DNA of 64,000 nucleotides. Origin: Maniola hyperantus. Taxonomy: Eukaryota > Arthropoda > Insecta > Lepidoptera > Nymphalidae. This document shows, piece by piece, positions 20,266 through 30,266 of this stretch (position 1 is the stretch's first letter; each line of letters opens with the position of its first letter). A model generated the notes under the pieces. The model did not search any database. It worked only from the letters and a program-made list of their open reading frames with translations, and was not told the DNA's origin. The translations under genes and the position numbers were made by a program. The stretch covers positions 6,572,001 to 6,636,000 of the forward strand of contig NC_048546.1 in NCBI RefSeq assembly GCF_902806685.2, in the 5' to 3' direction.

Positions 20266-20639
20266 CGTAAAAAACCGGCCAAGTGCGAGTCAGACTCGCG
20301 TACCGAGGGTTCCGTAGTACAGTCGCATTTTTTCGCAAATTATTATTATGTATAAAAATAAATAAAAATCTATTTTAGAACCTGCAGGTAAAGCCCTTTT
20401 ATATGATACCCCACTAGGTCAAGTAATCTTACCTTGAAAGTTGAAAATGCAAAAACCACACATTCACAGTTTTCGGATTTATTTCTTTACTTGTGCTGTA
20501 AGACCTACCTACCTGCCTTTCATGATTCTAGGTCAACGGGAAGTACCCTATAAGTTTTCTTGACAGACAGACAGATAGACTACAAAGTGATCTTATAATA
20601 TGGTTCCTAATTTCCTTTTGAGGTACGGAACCCTAAAAA
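20266..20639 (+). mobile_element. GGCCAAGTGCGAGTC-family repeat, full copy
   Basis: Runs from AAAAACCGGCCAAGTGCGAG to the family's usual right end TGAGGTACGGAACCCTAAAA. The GACAGACAGACAGATAGAC segment before the end is typical. Related copies or pieces: 5178-5400, 21600-21906, 30625-30900, 44283-44390, 52268-52510, 55320-55356. Confidence 0.8.
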
Positions 20640-20693
20640 GGAAAAAAGCTGATATAGGTATTGGATATATATCAATCAGCTTTTTTCCTTTTT
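20635..20693. repeat. Perfect 19 bp hairpin
   Basis: AAAAAGGAAAAAAGCTGAT at 20635-20653 pairs exactly with 20675-20693 across a 21 nt loop, overlapping the right end of the preceding repeat. Confidence 0.85.
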
Positions 20694-20750
20694 TTCTAGA
20701 TTAGTAATTTGATTATCTACAATTTATTTCTGAGAATGTTACAAACATAG

Positions 20751-20904
20751 TACGCGACAGGTAGACATGGCAATCGGGATGGGGACGCCCCGCACACTCG
20801 AACAGCCTCCGCGCTTACCCGTTGCGGGATAGCGCAGGTGTCGTTCGAGTGTGCAAGGCATCCCCCTGCCTCATACCCCGATTGCCATCTGGACCTGTTG
20901 CGTA
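20751..20904. mobile_element. GC-rich MITE, CGCGACAGGT terminal repeats
   Basis: Best-preserved copy of the family. TACGCGACAGGTAGACATGG at the left is answered by CCATCTGGACCTGTTGCGTA at the right, and the GC-rich core (GACGCCCCGCACACTCGAAC) is also inverted inside. Confidence 0.85.
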
Positions 20905-21599
20905 TATAAATATTGCTTAGGTATTTTGTAGTAAGGCAGAGTGAACTAGAGTGAGAAAACTCTCGATTTGATCCTGAATCGATATTATGTGAGATTATGG
21001 CTGACGTGAAATCAAAGAAAATTGTCGTTTCATAGCCTTCCTAGCGCCAAATGTACCTAGCTAACATTTGACATCTACCAGTCACGTCAAAACCTCGACG
21101 TTTTGTTACAAGTTCCCTAACTATCCTGACCTGTGTAGAGATAGGTATAAAAAATATTTCAAGTATACATACAAACTGACTGGCATGGCAGGCAGTGTAT
21201 TTAAACCCTAATGTAGGTAGGTAGTAGGTACACTACACAACTCTACCAACGCCATTAACAGTTATCTAAATGAAAGCTAATATACCCCGAGCTCAATTAC
21301 AATTTATTAACGCTTAGTCCAATAAATAAAAACATTATAAAGAGGCTTTTAGGGATAGTCTCATGCCATAGACAAAACGTCTCACTGTCCGGGGAAAGAC
21401 AATCCGTGCGATGAAAGGAACCACGCTAACCCTAAATCAACGTCAAATTACCACCTCTTAATCTTTTGTGGACATTGAAATAGACATATAAAAGTACGCT
21501 GGAAAAGGTGTGCTATACAAAATGACAGTCATTTTCTGTCAAACCTGGTCAGTCAAATGGTCTTCTTGTTGACACTCTGTTGACAGATGACTCATAATC
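20905..21599. other. No gene recognised
   Basis: Contains TAGGTAGGTAGTAGGTA tracts and a TGACAGTCATTTTCTGTCA imperfect palindrome near 21521-21541. No coding support. Confidence 0.4.
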
Positions 21600-21906
21600 A
21601 AGGTTCCATACCCGAAGGATACCAAAGGAACCCTTTTACTAACTGAGACTTCACTGTCTGTCCGTCCGCCCATCCGTCCGTCTGTCTGACAGCGGGCTGT
21701 ATCTGGTGAACCATAATAGGTAGAGAGTAGAGACCTGAAATGTTCATAGAATGTGTTTTTCTATTGCCGCTTTAACAACGTTATACCTACTAAAAATTTC
21801 AAAATTGCTTCCACGAAAATAAAAATAAAACAAAAAGTATTATTTCTTATGCGATGGTATACGGAACCTTTCCTGTGTGATTCTGACTCACACTTGGCCA
21901 ATTTTT
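21600..21906 (-). mobile_element. GGCCAAGTGCGAGTC-family repeat, minus copy
   Basis: Complement of the family: GGTTCCATACCCGAAGGATA at the left, the GTCCGTCCGTCTGTCTGACA run, 'attgccgctttaacaacg', and GACTCACACTTGGCCAATTT at the right. It is diverged but near full length. Confidence 0.78.
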
Positions 21907-22071
21907 AACATTTCGTTCCGAGGACGCATATAGGACTGCAATCTCATGTCTAGCATACTTGTCGAGGTCAGTGTTTGTAGCTATTCGGTTACACGCACGT
22001 GTTCTCTCATAGTCATACGGCCAATGAGTCGCACGAGTGAAATACTGACACTTTAGACCAAGATTGCCGTA

Positions 22072-22190
22072 TAAATCTGACGTTTGAGAAATTTTACATG
22101 TCTCTGTTAGTAATACGAGTCGGCAAAGTGCCCATATTATTTCACCTATTACCGGAATACATATTACAGCATCGTAAATGGTACCCATTT
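22072..22190 (+). repeat. Diverged interspersed repeat, copy A
   Basis: Shares with 23030-23145 the order 'gttgagaaatttgacatgtc', 'ggcaaagtg', 'ttattacctg/ttattaccgga' and 'cgtaaat.gt'. Family unknown. Confidence 0.5.
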
Positions 22191-22496
22191 TATTTTCTAT
22201 TTAAAAGCCTATTTATTTGGGTTTATGGTATAGGAATGGCTTTTAAATTAATTTCATTAAGGTTACACAACACACACGCTTCTCCATACAAACGTATTAC
22301 GCTGACTTTTCGATTATACCTACGTTGTTCGAGATCTTAAACAAAGCCAATTATCTATTTATCTTTTCATCATTTATGCCCGATAAGAATACATAATTAT
22401 AATAAATAGTAAATTATACAACAACGGCAGAACCATTTTATCACCGAGTTATAGGTACATTTTGCTTTTCACTTCGATTGCGAGGAAATGAAACAG
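22191..22496. other. No gene recognised
   Basis: AT-rich; an 80-codon plus frame at 22098-22340 overlaps the repeat and has no domain. Confidence 0.4.
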
Positions 22497-22690
22497 ATCC
22501 AAACTAATATTATAAATGCGAAAGTATGTCTGTCTGCTAGCTTTTCACGGCTCATCCTTTCAACCTATTTTGATGAAATTTGGTGCAGAGATAGCTTGCA
22601 GCTCGGGAAAGGACATAGGCTACTTATTTTGAAAGTTATGAACGTTGAATTATCTCTATTTTAGGGGATAATTTTAGGTAACAGGTAAAT
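22497..22690 (+). mobile_element. Lep1-type Helitron, 3' truncated
   Basis: Starts 'aaactaatattataaatgcg', then 'aaagtatgtctgtctgctag' and 'gatgaaatttggtgcagaga'. The CCACGCGGACGAAG end block is missing. Confidence 0.8.
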
Positions 22691-22911
22691 TATTTGATTT
22701 GCGTTGTAAAATACCGTTCATCTCATTCTTGAGTTGGTATGTATTGCCCGTAAATGTTAATTGGATAAGCATCACAGCTAGCACTCTCATTAAAGCGTCC
22801 ATGGAGAGCACTCTTAAGACTTAAGTTGAGACGTGAGTTTTTTCGTGTACTTAATCAAATCTCTATGTTATCATTGCGTATCAAAGATAACGAAAGATAT
22901 AACATTTATTT

Positions 22912-22968
22912 AGAATACGAAAGAAAATGCTCAGTTGACACTTTCTTTTGCATTTTCTTTCGTATTCT
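22912..22968. repeat. Perfect 19 bp hairpin with 19 nt loop
   Basis: AGAATACGAAAGAAAATGC at 22912-22930 and its exact complement at 22950-22968. The size is similar to a small pre-miRNA stem, but the arms are perfect and A-rich, so a young inverted duplication is as likely. Confidence 0.85.
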
Positions 22969-23029
22969 TCGGGAATGGATAAATAGGATCGTTAGTCAAA
23001 AACCGTAAACGAGTGTCCTACTATATTAT

Positions 23030-23145
23030 GAACTATGCGTTGAGAAATTTGACATGTCATTGTCAACATACGTGAGGTAACGTATCGGCGGCAAAGTGAA
23101 CGTTATTACCTGAACAGAGTGCGGTGTCGTAAATAGTCTATTCTT
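23030..23145 (+). repeat. Diverged interspersed repeat, copy B
   Basis: Partner of 22072-22190, in the same orientation ~960 bp away. Similarity is block-wise rather than continuous. Confidence 0.5.
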
Positions 23146-23547
23146 TTGAACGATTCTTCAAGAACGCCTCGTATTATGGTCCCTTTATGGGTTTTATAAC
23201 GACAAATTCGTTAATTTCGAAAGGTGAGAAATAAAATTTAATTGTGTGCGCACTCAAAGCGATTATGCAACGAGATGGGTTGGGAGTATCGGAGATCGTT
23301 GGCACTTAAGGCTTTATAGACAATAAAGCGGACAAGTGTAATGGGTTCTGCGGGCAGTCAGCCTATAAGACGGGTCACGGGTCACCCGTCGAAAGACACC
23401 GGAGCGTGCGATGCCGATTGGGAATTCGCCATTTGCATAAATGAAAATGACATCAGCTTGGAAAGATGTGCCTTTGAAGTAAACAAAGAAAACTAACACA
23501 TAGTCTGCATACATACCTATATTATATTTCTAGCTGACCCGGCTTCA
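23146..23547. other. No gene recognised
   Basis: Includes a GGGTCACGGGTCACCCGTC duplication at about 23370-23388. A 66-codon minus frame at 23314-23514 has no domain. Confidence 0.4.
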
Positions 23548-23865
23548 CCATGCGGGCGATGAAGAGAGCTATGCATGAACTTTATTTACGTGAACAATCA
23601 GAAATGAAGGAATTGGTAGGAGAACCAGAGTAACTGACTTAGCTCGGCCGGTTGCGAAGCAGGGCAAATATAGTTCGAAAGAGCGATGGACGTAGGGGTC
23701 CCAAGGTACTAGAATGATGATCGTGCAACTGAAATCGCTGCGCTGGAAGACCTCTTACTAGGTGGACAGACGACATCAAACGAGTTGTAGAGAGCCGCAC
23801 TTATAAGACACCTATGTTTAGCAGTGGACGTCTATTAGTTGACGATGATGATGATGACCTAGATT
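23548..23865 (+). pseudogene. RTE-type LINE 3' end (RT C-terminal remnant)
   Basis: Decayed coding tail of an RTE-like non-LTR retrotransposon. Recognisable pieces are a GRAMKRAMHELYLRE-like start, the 'cgatggacgtaggggtccca' (RRWGPKVLE) block, a WTDDIKR block from 'tggacagacgacatcaaacg', and the usual end 'cagtggacgtctattagttg' followed by ACGATGATGATGATGA. Internal stops and frameshifts make it non-functional. RTE proteins reverse-transcribe their RNA at the target; this fragment lacks the catalytic domain. Confidence 0.82.
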
Positions 23866-24867
23866 CGTAAGGGTGGAGATTTCTGAATATCCTGTCTTAG
23901 TATTCTACGTTCAAATTCAAATTCAAATGATTTATTCAAAATAGGTAATAAATTACTCTTTTTGATGGTCAGATAAAGAGAAAACTCGCAAAATCTCAAA
24001 TTACTAGACTCAGAGATTTGAGCTGAAAGTAAGTTTATTACTTGTTAGAATCACTGAGTAACCAGGTTTGGAATGACATTTAAATAATTTAAGATTAATG
24101 CAATCGCTACCACATGAATACAACAATGTTTAAGATCTCTCTAAAAGAGGAATACGTATTTCAGCATTAACGCGTTCGACGGCCAACTGGGTTGCACTGA
24201 GGTTAGCATTAGAAAGCTTGCTTTTGTTAGTTGATTTCTAGTAAACCCTTTATGATGCCAGCGAAAACGGTAGTGCACTATTATATACGATCATCGTTCC
24301 CTATTGCTTTCGATAAAAGGAGTTAAAAGGCCATCCACTGGTTTTAATGCGGGGATAATACTTAAATAGTATCTAGTATAGGAAACCATCTGTGAAATAG
24401 AGCTAAAGCTGTAATTTGATGTTTCGTGCTAACCTGACTCACAAAATCTTTTTTCTTTAAATATGTAGTTAACACTAATCTATAAAAATCTTTAGTTTAT
24501 CAAAAACTATAAAATTCAATTCCCGCCGTTTGGGTCTTAGTTAGGCTATTATCTTTAACAAGAAAAACATCAACTACAATAATTATAAAATAAAAAGTTA
24601 AGCGTTAGTTTTGGTACCTACATATCTAAAATAGATGGAACTAAATGGTTATGGAAGAGGATTTTGATTATCTCGGCTCCAAGACGTTGATTGCTAGTGA
24701 AGATAATTGTTGGCTAAACAAAGCGTTGAGCGTATGACGGGCGAGCGCAGTGCCCGCGGCCGAATGGGAATGGCCATTTGTATGGGAAACAGAACGTATG
24801 CGGTCTGCGTACACATTTAAATGGCTTTTATCCCGATTAATTTATGAATATAATTAAATTATATAGA
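23866..24867. other. No gene; two single-copy-looking blocks
   Basis: 'aaattcaaattcaaatgatt' at 23911-23932 resembles a LINE 3' terminus. 24160-24350 and 24640-24830 look non-repetitive (the second has GCAGTGCCCGCGGCCGAAT and TTTTATCCCGATTAATTT). No exon signature was found. Confidence 0.35.
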
Positions 24868-24996
24868 ATTCTGGTTGCAGGTTTCCTCACGATGTTTCCC
24901 TTCACCGCTAAAGCTAAATGACATTTAACTCCGAAAAGCTAGAGGGACGCGCCTGGGATCGAATCCCCGACTAACCACTAGGCTGTGGGACCGCTT
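24868..24996 (-). mobile_element. SINE head, minus strand
   Basis: Complement of the tRNA-like head: 'ggcctgggatcgaatccccga' carries the B-box and 'ctaaccactaggctgtggga' the A-box region, preceded by 'gcaggtttcctcacgatgtt'. Confidence 0.8.
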
Positions 24997-25020
24997 AATC
25001 TCAAATGTGATGACTTGATG

Positions 25021-25125
25021 AGTGTTAATGTTCTCAAAGGTGTCACAAGTATACCAACCCACACTTGACTAGCGTGGTGGACTGGTGGCGTGATGGGTAA
25101 ATGGATAATGATGATGATGTTAAAA
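25021..25125 (+). mobile_element. SINE 3' end, plus strand
   Basis: 'taatgttctcaaaggtgtca', 'cacttgactagcgtggtgga' and an ATAATGATGATGATG tail. It faces opposite to the head fragment at 24868-24996. Confidence 0.75.
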
Positions 25126-25560
25126 TAAACTAGCCTATTTGGCGATTTAGGTTCAGATTAGATCCCGTTGGAAATTCTCAAAATCCTTTCTCGTCTAATA
25201 AAGCAAGATCCCGGAACTCCAGACCTTACTTATTTTCTGAAAAACAAAATGTGTGGGATATAGTAGTGTTAGTATTATAGACATACATAAGTATGCGAAA
25301 TCTTAAGTTTCCAGACCCACAGGCAGCGAAACTACTGTAGGTATGCATTTTCATACAGTTTTCACTAATAGAAACAAGGATTATCTAAGAAGGTAATAAT
25401 ATATAAACATTTTTAAGCTACCGACCTGTATGACGGTAATAATAATTGTGAATTAAGTCGGAAAAAACGTCCTAACTCCAATCTGAGAGCTTCCGTGCCG
25501 TGCACTGCATAAGTTCTACCCGTGCTAAGCTGGGCGGGCTACTAGTCTTAATATTTATAA
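25126..25560. other. No gene recognised
   Basis: Degraded Lep1-like words ('aaagcaagatcccgga') occur near 25199, but no boundary can be set. Confidence 0.35.
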
Positions 25561-25893
25561 AAAAAATTACAAAAAAATAAAAACCGACTTCGTTACACAA
25601 ACACTAAAAATTGAAAAATAATTTAATTTATTACCGAATATATTATGTATACAAGAGTTAATATAGTTCCATAATAATACTTTATGGTGCCGGTGCCAAT
25701 TAGCTTTAGCTACGCGAATCGTCTAGACTTATATTTTTACGGGACTCCACAATGGCACCGACCCCAAAAAATATTATTATGGAACTATATTAACTCTTGT
25801 ATACATAATATATTCGGTAATAAATTAAATTATTTTTCAATTTTTAGTGTTTGTGTAACGAAGTCGGTTTTTATTTTTTTTGTAAAAAAATTT
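25561..25893. repeat. Long foldback, ~120 bp arms
   Basis: Left arm 25561-25679 and right arm 25772-25893 are near-perfect inverted copies. They begin outside with AAAAACCGACTTCGTTACAC / GTGTAACGAAGTCGGTTTTT and end inside with ATAGTTCCATAATAATA. The loop contains a weaker inverted pair (GTGCCGGTGCC / GGCACCGAC). A transcript would form a hairpin of roughly 330 nt. Confidence 0.9.
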
Positions 25894-26532
25894 TATTTCA
25901 CAATTTTTAGTGGCCCCATGGAATTATGCTATGACTGGTTAAAAATCTACTGTTTACTAAGCTATTACATTACACTGATCGCGAGCAATTTACTCTTATC
26001 CGTTAAAGGAGTTCCAGTATCTACCGCACCGCGCGCCACCGTAAGGAATTTCACCCTCACCATCTGGATGTCTGGTGCACTTCGACCGTCCGCTGCGCCA
26101 GATCCTTCTTTCCACGCACGTGCAAACTGTGGAACCAACTCCCATCGGCGGTGTTCCCACTAGATTATAACATGGGGTTATTCAAGGGGCGGACCAACAA
26201 ATTCCTAAAAGGCCGGCAACGCATCGGCGGCTCCTCTGGTGCTGCAAATGTTCATGGGCGGCGGTAATCACTTAACATCAGGTGACCCGCCTGCTCGCTT
26301 GCTCGCTATATCTATTTATAAAAAAAAAAAAAATCTATCTTCGAAGATGTTCATCAGATCTTCACCAAATTTAAATGGGACCAACTTTGAAGTATACCCT
26401 TTCAAACAAAAAAAGAATTTTCAAAATCGGTCCAGGCGTTTTTCGAGTAATCGGGGAACATACATAAAAAAAAAAAAAAAAAAAGATTCCGACGAATTGA
26501 GAACCTCCTCCTTTTTTTGAAGTCGGTTAAAA
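25575..26532. mobile_element. Composite ACCGACTTC-ended element
   Basis: Outer ends are AAAACCGACTTCG at 25580 and CTTTTTTTGAAGTCGGTTAA at 26510-26530. The second has the GAGAACCTCCTCC flank typical of a common lepidopteran repeat. The foldback and a Jockey 3' end lie inside, so it is a nested mosaic whose integrity as one element is an inference. A lone end of the same family is at 36481-36530. Confidence 0.55.
26049..26267 (+). pseudogene. Jockey/CR1-like LINE ORF2 C-terminus
   Basis: A 72-codon open frame ending in TAA encodes the extreme C-terminus of a Jockey/CR1-like reverse transcriptase: CARSFFPRTCKLWNQLP, VFPLDYNMGLFKGRTNK and SSGAANVHGRR*. The LWNxLPxxVF and YNMGLFK words are typical of these elements. 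The RT catalytic domain is absent, so this is a 5'-truncated insertion. A poly-A run follows the 3' untranslated region near 26318. A second copy of the same tail is at 35476-35574. Confidence 0.85.
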
Positions 26533-26758
26533 AGGAAAAGGTGACTGACTGGCTGATTGACTGACTGACTGACTGACTGATCTATCAACGCAAAGCTCAA
26601 ACTACTGGACGGATCGGGCTGAAATTTGGCATGCACATAGCTATTATAACGTACGCATCCGCTAAGAAAGGATCTTTGAAAATTCAAGCCCTAAGGGGGT
26701 AGAATAGGGGTTTGAAATTTGTATAGTCCACGCAGACGAAGTCGCGAGCATAAGCTAG
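26531..26758 (+). mobile_element. GACT-type non-autonomous Helitron
   Basis: 'aaggaaaaggtgactgactg' with a (GACT)n run, 'tctatcaacgcaaagctcaa', 'cggatcgggctgaaatttgg', and the end 'gtccacgcagacgaagtcgc' then GAGCATAAG and CTAG|T at 26755-26759. Relatives: 37724, 40552 (minus), 42760, 52561. Confidence 0.88.
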
Positions 26759-27640
26759 TACTCTATAATGTAGTGGTTGTAGAGATAGTAACCTAAGTAA
26801 CACACACAGGCGTCTGTCCATTAGACGGCATAAGTGCAGTTAATTCGCGCCCTTCAACTCTGCGTTTGCGCTTGCGCAAGAGTAATGATCTATAATACAA
26901 GTAGGTGGGTATTTTGTTTAGATCATAATATTAATTTCCATTGCACTTTAATGGAGTTTAGAAGTGGACAGACAGCCCTATCTTGATTTATTTCGATGTG
27001 AAAACTTACTTATTATTATCAACATCGATCCCTTACGTATCGACGTTGTGTGTGTGAGATATTATTTTTATGTGGTAAGTATGATGGTTGAAATAATATC
27101 ATAGGTCACTCACTAAAATTTTACAGGCAGAACATCGTGAAAATTTCCGTATAAAGACACTTTTTGCTATTGTTTAAAAATACATTATTTTCACAAAAGG
27201 AACACATTAGCCAAGGACAATATTATAATATTTTTTGTGTTAAGAAAGTTGACTCCCCTTGGCTCATTTTAATTGGATTCGACCTTGACATTTTATCAAT
27301 TAATAGCTCTATGGGGATTTAAAAGCTTTTTCCCGTGCAACCTTTTTTCTGCCTTTCAATATTTATATAAATTATGTTGTGGAGGGCAAAAGGATTATTA
27401 TGTTTTCGTATTTTTTCCTTAAATAGAATAAGTATTGGAATTGGTAACAACGACAGGTATAGCGACCTACTTTTATGGAAAATTTTCCTCATTTCAACTT
27501 CCTACACTTTAAAGTGACCAAGAAAATAGACAGGACATAAATATTTAAATAAAAGATTTCATTACTTTTCAGTCCTGTGTAAATATTCTATGGGTTTATC
27601 ACCACCCCACCACTCTCAGAAGCCATCACAGTCTTAAGTG
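26759..27640. other. No gene recognised
   Basis: AT-rich with no supported feature. AGTTAATTCGCGCCCTTCAA around 26840-26880 is a local GC-richer patch of unknown nature. Confidence 0.4.
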
Positions 27641-27963
27641 GTATATCTATTCATATAAAAATACTTTCCTTATTGTCCGTCTCTATCTCTATCAACGCAC
27701 AGTAGAAGGTCAGAAACTTGAAATTTTCACAACACCCACTCAGAAAGTATTTTTGGTAATACTATCTCTAAACGGGGGTAGGCGATATAGACCTTCATCT
27801 CTTATCAAATCCATCACTTTTCAAGTTACTTTATTTTATTTTACATCCATGAAAATTGTTATTTGGGGCTTCGTTTAAAATTAACAAATTAATTTTTGGT
27901 AATTCCACCTCCTTATCGATTTTCCAAAATTTTATTTGAGCGAAGCCGGGGCTGGTCAACTAT
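27641..27963 (+). mobile_element. Probable Helitron-like repeat (GCGAAGCCGGG end)
   Basis: 'ctctatcaacgcacagtaga', 'gaaattttcacaacacccac' and an end GAGCGAAGCCGGGGCTGGTC followed by AACTAT resemble Helitron-like repeats ending GCGAAGCCGGG...CTAGT. The terminal CTAG is mutated. Confidence 0.5.
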
Positions 27964-28058
27964 TTATTAGAACATACCTATATCGTTAAATTAATATCTG
28001 TTGTGCACAAAAACCTGTGTAGCTGTGTACATATTCGCTCTTTTTCACTGGCCACCTG

Positions 28059-29142
28059 TGCCCTGTTTATCAAACATTACAAGTCTACAAGCTCACAAGT
28101 TACAAGTTACAAGAACTTTTTTACAAACTCTTGTAAATTATGTTTATCAAATAATTTCACAAGACTTGTAGGATTTTACAAGACTTGTAGAACTTGTATT
28201 TTTAATTTATACACTTTATTTTTGCTAAATTGCAAAATAATTTTTCAACCGTAATAAAATGTCGATAAAATAGAAATTACGGTACCATAACTAGTCAAGT
28301 TATTGTTAAAAATAAAACTTTTTTCAAATTATTTAATTTTGTGTTAAATAACCTATTTGCAAAACCTATTGCTTCTTATTTTATTTACCTACCTACTTTT
28401 ATTTATTCTATTTCGGTACCTACACCAACAGAAAGTACCTATACTATAGATTATTTTTCATGAATTAAGGTTAGACTTAAAATTTGGAAAAATAGATAGA
28501 CTTTAAAAATTTTCGCTAGTCGAATTACATCGCAAAAAATGGCAAAATCTGATGCGAAAGTTACAATTATTCTTCAATTAAGTAATTCGTGACAAAAAAG
28601 ATATTTTATTTGGCGCATTTACTGATAAATTATCTAAAGACCAAAAAATAGCAGAGTGGAAAGAAATACTATTGCTATGTCAGTCGCTTGGACTTGTATC
28701 TGCCGAAAAAGATTATGCCAGCATACTCGTATGTACATGAGACACGTTTTGGTCAAATTTAAGAAGAGCAACATGGATAAGTTTAATAAAATTACACCTT
28801 TGAATTATTTTATAGTTATTTTACCTATTTACTACTAGGTACTAGATAATTTAATTATTCTTTTATACAATATCATACTTGCATACAACTTGTAAAATAA
28901 ATTAAGAGTCAACAGAGGCTCTCCAACTTTTTCGTTACAAGTTACAAGCTACAAGCTACAAAGGCATTTTTGATGAACAAAACCACAAATACAAGTGTGA
29001 AAAACACTTGTATTACAAGTGATATTACTCGTAGCTTGTAGTTTACAAGTGTAGTTTTGATAAACGCATTCTTGTAAAAATGCTCAAATTTACAAGAGAA
29101 ACGCTTGTAATACAAGACTTGTAACGTTTGATAAACAGGGCA
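28059..29142 (+). mobile_element. Harbinger-like element, copy 1 (1084 bp)
   Basis: Terminal inverted repeats are TGCCCTGTTTATCAAAC and GTTTGATAAACAGGGCA. A CTG at 28056-28058 is repeated at 29143-29145 as a 3 bp target duplication. Three-bp duplications, CWG in several animal families, are the hallmark of PIF/Harbinger. The subterminal ~150 bp at each end is packed with TACAAG/CTTGTA words. Inside is a broken Myb/SANT-like frame and no transposase, so it is non-autonomous. A near-identical copy (two differences noticed) lies in opposite orientation at 29183-30266. Confidence 0.88.
28591..28803 (+). pseudogene. Broken Myb/SANT-like DNA-binding protein remnant
   Basis: Reading from 28591 gives a 71-codon frame with one internal TGA at 28738-28740. 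Words in order are DKKDILFGAFTDKLSKD, IAEWKEILLLCQSLGLVS and, after the stop, DTFWSNLRRATW. The spacing of W-K-E-I, L-G-L and D-T-x-W-x-N-L resembles the Myb/SANT-like protein encoded next to the transposase in PIF/Harbinger elements, which binds subterminal DNA and helps import the transposase. The upstream part (MAKSDAKVTIILQLSNS) is out of frame by one base. This is a family-level judgement from memory; a zeste-like or MADF-like label is possible. Confidence 0.5.
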
Positions 29143-29182
29143 CTGGTCACCGTCACTCACGCCGCGTCACAACTGAGACCTG
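29143..29182. other. 40 bp spacer between inverted elements
   Basis: Host DNA between the two copies, beginning and ending with CTG. Removing both elements and one CTG at each site restores plausible target sites CCACCTGGTCACC and GAGACCTGAGTGC, 40 bp apart. Confidence 0.8.
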
Positions 29183-30266
29183 TGCCCTGTTTATCAAACG
29201 TTACAAGTCTTGTATTACAAGCGTTTCTCTTGTAAATTTGAGCATTTTTACAAGAATGCGTTTATCAAAACTACACTTGTAAACTACAAGCTACGAGTAA
29301 TATCACTTGTAATACAAGTGTTTTTCACACTTGTATTTGTGGTTTTGTTCATCAAAAATGCCTTTGTAGCTTGTAGCTTGTAACTTGTAACGAAAAAGTT
29401 GGAGAGCCTCTGTTGACTCTTAATTTATTTTACAAGTTGTATGCAAGTATGATATTGTATAAAAGAATAATTAAATTATCTAGTACCTAGTAGTAAATAG
29501 GTAAAATAACTATAAAATAATTCAAAGGTGTAATTTTATTAAACTTATCCATGTTGCTCTTCTTAAATTTGACCAAAACGTGTCTCATGTACATACGAGT
29601 ATGCTGGCATAATCTTTTTCGGCAGATACAAGTCCAAGCGACTGACATAGCAATAGTATTTCTTTCCACTCTGCTATTTTTTGGTCTTTAGATAATTTAT
29701 CAGTAAATGCGCCAAATAAAATATCTTTTTTGTCACGAATTACTTAATTGAAGAATAATTGTAACTTTCGCATCAGATTTTGCCATTTTTTGCGATGTAA
29801 TTCGACTAGCGAAAATTTTTAAAGTCTATCTATTTTTCCAAATTTTAAGTCTAACCTTAATTCATGAAAAATAATGTATAGTATAGGTACTTCCTGTTGG
29901 TGTAGGTACCGAAATAGAATAAATAAAAGTAGGTAGGTAAATAAAATAAGAAGCAATAGGTTTTGCAAATAGGTTATTTAACACAAAATTAAATAATTTG
30001 AAAAAAGTTTTATTTTTAACAATAACTTGACTAGTTATGGTACCGTAATTTCTATTTTATCGACATTTTATTACGGTTGAAAAATTATTTTGCAATTTAG
30101 CAAAAATAAAGTGTATAAATTAAAAATACAAGTTCTACAAGTCTTGTAAAATCCTACAAGTCTTGTGAAATTATTTGATAAACATAATTTACAAGAGTTT
30201 GTAAAAAAGTTCTTGTAACTTGTAACTTGTGAGCTTGTAGACTTGTAATGTTTGATAAACAGGGCA
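29183..30266 (-). mobile_element. Harbinger-like element, copy 2 (1084 bp, inverted)
   Basis: Exactly the same length as copy 1 in opposite orientation, with the same terminal repeats and CTG at 29180-29182 and 30267-30269. By eye only two differences were noticed (near copy 1 positions 28431 and 28449), so the pair is young or homogenised by gene conversion. Confidence 0.88.
29522..29734 (-). pseudogene. Second copy of the Myb/SANT-like remnant
   Basis: Mirror image of 28591-28803 (position p maps to 58325 minus p). It carries the same internal stop, so the frame was already broken before the second copy arose. The overlapping 60-codon frame in another phase (29487-29669) is a shadow. Confidence 0.5.

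Noticed and set aside
25684..26163. 159-codon ORF as a single gene
   Set aside because: It runs from the foldback loop through its right arm into the LINE in the wrong frame; the LINE protein is read in another phase.
28656..28838. 60-codon ORF MERNTIAMSVAW as the Harbinger product
   Set aside because: It is a shifted reading of the Myb/SANT-like frame; the frame with recognisable residues starts at 28591.
28059..30266. Single large element with 1 kb terminal inverted repeats
   Set aside because: Each arm has its own complete pair of TGCCCTG ends and its own CTG duplications, so two separate elements fit better.
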